Source: Polaribacter sp. SA4-12 | Lineage (GTDB): Bacteria > Bacteroidota > Bacteroidia > Flavobacteriales > Flavobacteriaceae | Reading direction: 5' to 3' | Length of the DNA: 64,000 bases | Assembly: GCF_002163675.1 (NCBI RefSeq) | Contig: NZ_CP019334.1 | Coordinates: 320,001 to 384,000, forward strand | Shown here: in pieces, positions 60,741-64,000 of the stretch | Position numbering within the stretch: position 1 is the stretch's first letter | Layout: each line of letters opens with the position of its first letter | Notes under the pieces: model-generated | Database searches by the model: none | Seen by the model: the letters and a program-made list of their open reading frames with translations, nothing else | What the model was told of the DNA's origin: nothing | Position numbers and translations under genes: made by a program

Positions 60741-62102
60741 ATGAAAACACCAAACACAAATATCTTTAAAAAATTAAAAAGCGATTTTATCGTTTGTACA
60801 AAGCTTACTGTGGTTTTAGGAATTATTTTTATCCTTATAAATCAGGCGTTTACTGTTAAAGGTATGAGTATGGTGTTTTTAATTTCTGCAATGTATTCTT
60901 TTACTTTAGGTTTAGGAAACGGAATTATTAATGAATACTTAAACTCGAAATGGGATTGGGTTAAAGAAACCAATAAAAGAGTTTGGATTGGTATGTTTAC
61001 CACCATTATATATACTGGTATTGCTGTTTTAATTATTCATTACATTCAATATATAATGCTTTTCGGACACAAGTTTGAAGACTTTTTTAGTGGGAATTTA
61101 GTTTATGTACATTTATTTGCTTTTATCTTTTCATTAGGAGTTGCTGCTTTTTTTCATGCCAAAGGCTTTATGGATAAATGGAAATCTGCAATGACGCAAG
61201 AGTCTACACAACAACAAATTGTTGCAAAAACAGAAACAGCAAAGTTTGAGTCTTTAAAGAATCAATTAGATCCACATTTTTTGTTTAATAGTTTAAATGT
61301 ATTAACGAGTTTAATTGGTGAAAATCCAAATCAGGCAGAGAAATTTACCACAAAATTATCTAAAGTATATCGATATGTTTTAGAACAAAGAAATAAAGAT
61401 TTAGTACCCATTGAAGAGGAATTAAAATTTGCAAAAACATATATGGAATTGTTAGGAATGCGTTTTGAAGATGCCGTTAAGTTTAACATTCCAGATTCTA
61501 TAAGTAATAATGAGTTAAAAATTGTGCCTTTATCATTACAGCTTTTGTTAGAGAATGCCGTAAAACACAATGTGGTTTCTACTTCAAAACCTTTAACAAT
61601 CAATATTTACGAAGAAGACACTTATTTAATTATAGAAAATAATGTAAATCCTAAAGAAGCAATAGGGAAAAGCACCAAAGTTGGTTTGCAAAATATTGCT
61701 GATAGATATGGATTGATCACTCAAAAAGGAGTGAAAATAGAAAATAACAATAAAACTTTTAAGGTGAGTTTACCGCTCCTTTATAAAATGAACGATATTA
61801 TGTACACAGAAGATTTAGAAAATAGCAACTATGTAAAAGCAGTAGAAAGAGTAGAAAAACTGAAAGAGTTTTATCAAAATTTAGCTTCATACTGTTTGGT
61901 AATTCCTTTTTTAATTTTTATCAATTTACGTTTTTCACCAGGTTTTCACTGGTTCTGGTTTCCAATATTTGGATGGGGAATGGGATTAACTTTCCACTTT
62001 TTAGAAGTGAATAATTACAATATTTTCTTAGGAAAAAATTGGGAAGACAAAAAGATTAAAGAAATGATGGATAAAGAGAATCAACATAACAGAACAAGAT
62101 AA
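60741..62102 (+). CDS. LytS-type sensor histidine kinase with C-terminal 2TM domain
   Basis: 453 residues. Four N-terminal TM helices (about 20-37, 42-62, 82-107, 118-140), then a His_kinase domain with the phospho-acceptor His179 in NQLDPHFLFNSLN, N-box LLLENAVKHN (268-277) and G-box VGLQNIADRYG (314-324). After the ATPase core comes a full 2TM domain (362-444: KAVERVEKLKEFYQNLASY, HWFWFPIFGWGMG, GKNWEDKKIKEMM). The same domain makes up the five following genes. The cognate regulator is presumably the LytTR-type gene at 63896. Its stop and the next ATG overlap (TAATG). Confidence 0.92.
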   Translation: MKTPNTNIFKKLKSDFIVCTKLTVVLGIIFILINQAFTVKGMSMVFLISAMYSFTLGLGNGIINEYLNSKWDWVKETNKRVWIGMFTTIIYTGIAVLIIHYIQYIMLFGHKFEDFFSGNLVYVHLFAFIFSLGVAAFFHAKGFMDKWKSAMTQESTQQQIVAKTETAKFESLKNQLDPHFLFNSLNVLTSLIGENPNQAEKFTTKLSKVYRYVLEQRNKDLVPIEEELKFAKTYMELLGMRFEDAVKFNIPDSISNNELKIVPLSLQLLLENAVKHNVVSTSKPLTINIYEEDTYLIIENNVNPKEAIGKSTKVGLQNIADRYGLITQKGVKIENNNKTFKVSLPLLYKMNDIMYTEDLENSNYVKAVERVEKLKEFYQNLASYCLVIPFLIFINLRFSPGFHWFWFPIFGWGMGLTFHFLEVNNYNIFLGKNWEDKKIKEMMDKENQHNRTR

Positions 62103-62425
62103 TGGAAAAAGAATTCACTAAAGAACAGCAATATGTTCTGGCTCGTAAAAGAGTAGAAAAGATTAGTAAGTTTTATAAACATTTAGCGAGTTACATTGTT
62201 GTAAATATATTTTTAACTGCTATTTTTATTGTAGGTGATATGAATGATGGAGATTCTTTTAAAGAAGCTTTTACAGATTACCATAATTATAAAATTTGGT
62301 TGTATTGGGGAATCGGAATTGCTTTTCAGGCTTTAAATACTTTTGGTTTAAATCTGTTTATGAGTAAAGACTGGGAAGAGAAAAAGATTAAAAAATACAT
62401 GGACGAACAAGATAATAGAAGGTAA
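62102..62425 (+). CDS. 2TM domain protein 1
   Basis: 107 residues, the 2TM domain alone: basic N-terminal helix (EQQYVLARKRVEKISKFYKHLASY), TM1 (IVVNIFLTAIFIVG), a loop of about 26 residues (DMNDGDSFKEAFTDYHNY), TM2 (WLYWGIGIAFQALNTFGL) and the SKDWEEKKIKKYMDE end. This copy and copies 4 and 5 have the long, acidic loop; copies 2 and 3 have the short HWFWF loop. ATG overlaps the kinase stop by one base. Confidence 0.85.
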   Translation: MEKEFTKEQQYVLARKRVEKISKFYKHLASYIVVNIFLTAIFIVGDMNDGDSFKEAFTDYHNYKIWLYWGIGIAFQALNTFGLNLFMSKDWEEKKIKKYMDEQDNRR

Positions 62426-62427
62426 TT

Positions 62428-62715
62428 ATGGATTCTAATCAAATACAACAACAGCGTTATTTGAAAGCTCAAAAGAGAGTAAAAGACATTAAAGGGTTTT
62501 ATACGCATTTAACAATTTACTGTTTAATTATACCCGTAATTATTTTTATGAATTTAAAATTTGAACCTCATTTTCATTGGTTTTGGTTCTCTGTTTATGG
62601 TTGGGGTTCTGGACTTTTTATTCATTGGTTAACCGTTTTTGGATTCAAGTTATTAGGAATTGGAAAAAATTGGGAAGAGAAAAAAATTAAAGAGTTTATG
62701 AACGAGAATAATTAA
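62428..62715 (+). CDS. 2TM domain protein 2
   Basis: 95 residues. YLKAQKRVKDIKGFYTHLTIY helix, TM1 (CLIIPVIIFMNL), short loop KFEPHFHWFWFSVYGWGSG, TM2 (LFIHWLTVFGFKLLG), IGKNWEEKKIKEFM end. It is of the short-loop type and closest to copy 3 and to the kinase's own C-terminal domain. It begins 2 bp after copy 1. Confidence 0.85.
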   Translation: MDSNQIQQQRYLKAQKRVKDIKGFYTHLTIYCLIIPVIIFMNLKFEPHFHWFWFSVYGWGSGLFIHWLTVFGFKLLGIGKNWEEKKIKEFMNENN

Positions 62716-62719
62716 GGTT

Positions 62720-63028
62720 ATGCAACAAAATTTCACAAAAGAACAATCATATATTAAGGCAAAAAAGAGAGTTAAAGATATAAAAGGATTCTATATCCAT
62801 TTCTCTGTTTATTGTATTGTAATTCCTATAATAATTGCAGTAAACTTACTGTTTTCTCCAGGTTTTCATTGGTTTTGGTTTTCGTTATTAGGTTGGGGAG
62901 TTGGTGTTTTCTTTCACTGGATGGCTGTTTTTGGGTTTAGAAAAATAGGTTTTGGAAAAGATTGGGAAGAAAAAAAGATTAAAGAATTAATGGAAGAACA
63001 ACAAAAAAAGGACAGAAACCATGGATAA
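62720..63028 (+). CDS. 2TM domain protein 3
   Basis: 102 residues. SYIKAKKRVKDIKGFYIHFSVY helix, TM1 (CIVIPIIIAVNLLF), short loop SPGFHWFWFSLLGWGVG (nearly identical to the loop in the kinase), TM2 (VFFHWMAVFGFRKIG), GKDWEEKKIKELM end. It overlaps copy 4 by 8 bp. Confidence 0.85.
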   Translation: MQQNFTKEQSYIKAKKRVKDIKGFYIHFSVYCIVIPIIIAVNLLFSPGFHWFWFSLLGWGVGVFFHWMAVFGFRKIGFGKDWEEKKIKELMEEQQKKDRNHG

Positions 63029-63356
63029 TAAATTTAGACAAGAAGACAGTTTTTTAAGAGCTAAAAAGAGAGTGAAAGCTATAAAAGGGTTTTATGTTCA
63101 CTTAATTGTTTATGTTTTATCAAACATTTGTATTAGTGGAATTATCATATGGGGATTAATGGAAAGTGGTTATCGTTTTGAAGATACTCTTTCTAATTTC
63201 GGAGTGTATTCTACTTGGGTTTTCTGGGGAATAGGAATGTTTTTTCACTGGTTAGGCGTTTTTGGTTTTAAGTCTTTAGGCTTTGGTAATGATTGGGAAG
63301 AAAAGAAAATTAAAGAATTGATGGACAAAGAAGAGCAACGTAATAAAAATATGTAA
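63021..63356 (+). CDS. 2TM domain protein 4
   Basis: 111 residues. SFLRAKKRVKAIKGFYVHLIVY helix, TM1 (VLSNICISGIIIWGL), long loop (MESGYRFEDTLSNFGVYS), TM2 (TWVFWGIGMFFHWLGVFG), FGNDWEEKKIKELMDKEEQR end. Its start lies inside the end of copy 3. Confidence 0.85.
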   Translation: MDNKFRQEDSFLRAKKRVKAIKGFYVHLIVYVLSNICISGIIIWGLMESGYRFEDTLSNFGVYSTWVFWGIGMFFHWLGVFGFKSLGFGNDWEEKKIKELMDKEEQRNKNM

Positions 63357-63360
63357 AGCG

Positions 63361-63672
63361 ATGGAAAACCTAAGTGAGAAAAAATTATTAAGAGCAAAAC
63401 TAAGAGTAGAAGAAATTAAAAAATTCTACAAACACGTTGTTACTTATATATTGGTAAATTTGTTTTTAGCTTTTGTTTGGAATTTCTCTTTTAAAATATT
63501 TGGAGATTTTAAAGTCAGTAATCAATTTGATGGAGATGGTTTTACGCACATTCCTATTTGGTTGGTTTGGGGAATATTTTTAGTATTTCATGGTTTAAAA
63601 ACTTTCGGATATCTTAATTTTTTTGGTAAAGATTGGGAAGAAAGAAAGATTAAAGAATTTATGGAAGAGTGA
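63361..63672 (+). CDS. 2TM domain protein 5
   Basis: 103 residues. KLLRAKLRVEEIKKFYKHVVTY helix, TM1 (ILVNLFLAFVWNF), long loop with GDFKVSNQFDGDGFTH, TM2 (IWLVWGIFLVFHGLKTFGYL), FGKDWEERKIKEFM end. It is the last of the array; a repeat-rich spacer of 223 bp separates it from the response-regulator gene. Confidence 0.85.
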   Translation: MENLSEKKLLRAKLRVEEIKKFYKHVVTYILVNLFLAFVWNFSFKIFGDFKVSNQFDGDGFTHIPIWLVWGIFLVFHGLKTFGYLNFFGKDWEERKIKEFMEE

Positions 63673-63673
63673 A

Positions 63674-63877
63674 GTTAGTTGTAAAGTTTCAAAGTAACAA
63701 AGTAACATAGGTTTAAAGGTTCAAAGGTCGTTTATGTCATTCCGAAATGAGCTTTTTTAAGCGATTGAGGAATCTTAATAATTAATAATAACAAACAAAT
63801 ATTAGACTGAACTTGTCGAAGTCCAGTAATCAAAAATTTCAATAATCTATTAATCTAGCGATCCAATAATCTATTTA
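63674..63877 (+). repeat. Repeat-rich spacer before the response regulator
   Basis: Holds three repeat types: a period-8 array GTTTCAAA/GTAACAAA/GTAACATA (63688-63712), a GTCATTCCGA repeat with GGAATCTT end (63736-63776) and a second period-8 array AATAATCT/ATTAATCT/AGCGATCC/AATAATCT (about 63841-63873). It resembles spacers elsewhere in the window and may space or insulate the regulator gene. Confidence 0.55.
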
Positions 63878-63895
63878 AAAATAATATATAAAAGA

Positions 63896-64000
63896 ATGAA
63901 CGTATTAATAATTGAAGATGAAAAGCCAGCAGCAAGAAGGCTAAATAGAATGTTAGCAACATTAGATTTAGAAGTTCAGCAAATGTTACATTCTGTAGAA
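63896..64000 (+). CDS. LytTR-type response regulator, 3' part outside window
   Basis: The first 35 residues of a receiver domain: MNVLIIEDEKPAARRLNRML, with the acidic pocket Glu7-Asp8-Glu9. IIEDEKPAARRL at the N-terminus is typical of LytR/AlgR-family regulators paired with LytS-type kinases. The LytTR output domain is not seen because the window ends. Start ATG at 63896. Confidence 0.85.
   Translation, partial: MNVLIIEDEKPAARRLNRMLATLDLEVQQMLHSVE

Overview
The window looks like a chromosome segment from a marine or aquatic member of the Flavobacteriaceae (Bacteroidota), of the Polaribacter/Tenacibaculum type. The DNA is very AT-rich. Promoters follow the Bacteroidota pattern (a TTG/TTTG box near -33 and TAnnTTTG near -7). 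Lipoproteins carry short signal peptides ending in Cys, and there are SusC-like/TonB-type receptors, an ECF sigma factor with a membrane partner, a short ProB without a PUA domain and a carotenoid cluster. I found no tRNA, rRNA or CRISPR array.

Layout. 1-9256: the end of a long-chain acyl-CoA ligase gene, then a minus-strand run with topB, a lipoprotein, tex, a GNAT, a FAH-family hydrolase and lysA. 9479-15763 (plus): parE and parC, separated by a small membrane protein and an ORF6N gene, followed by an Asp/Glu racemase. 15795-26165: a vitamin B12 salvage and uptake region. The minus strand carries a PduO-like protein, two BtuF-like lipoproteins flanking guaC, cobC, cobS, cobT and cobU. Divergently, a cobalamin riboswitch leads into a BtuB-type receptor and a BtuG-like propeller lipoprotein. 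An IS3-family remnant follows. 26903-33758: an outer-membrane barrel protein, an ArsC-like protein, prfB, threonine aldolase and an ECF sigma/membrane-protein/barrel trio. 33879-38303: a CarH-like (MerR plus B12-binding) regulator followed by crtI, crtB, crtZ and a CrtYcd-type cyclase, which together should give a zeaxanthin-type carotenoid. 38382-46034: a Crp/Fnr-type regulator, a GlcG-like protein, a propeller-Dabb fusion, an SDR, a decayed esterase gene, two hydrolases, and a metallophosphoesterase lipoprotein with a barrel-like partner. 46112-58235 (minus): a compact arginine/proline cluster (GNAT, argG, argC, proC, argD, proA, proB, an acetyl/succinylornithine carbamoyltransferase, argB, argE, argH). 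58617-64000: nnr, a DUF2141 protein, then an operon with a LytS-type histidine kinase carrying a C-terminal 2TM domain, five tandem stand-alone 2TM proteins and the start of a LytTR-type response regulator.

How the parts connect. The B12 region supplies cobalamin, and the CarH-like regulator keeps the residues expected for adenosylcobalamin binding, so carotenoid output is probably under B12-dependent light control. The proline genes sit inside the arginine cluster, sharing glutamate as precursor. The least explained module is the kinase/2TM-array/regulator operon: a 2TM domain is fused to the kinase and repeated in five small neighbours.

The spacers are rich in repeats: a GCGTTAGGGATTGAAG family (three copies), GTCATTTCGA-type palindromes (one of them read in frame inside topB), GTCATTGCGAGG palindromes and period-8 arrays. 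Signs of decay or slippage include a multiply broken esterase gene, a likely frameshifted small gene after tex, and a poly-G tract in one btuF-like gene.
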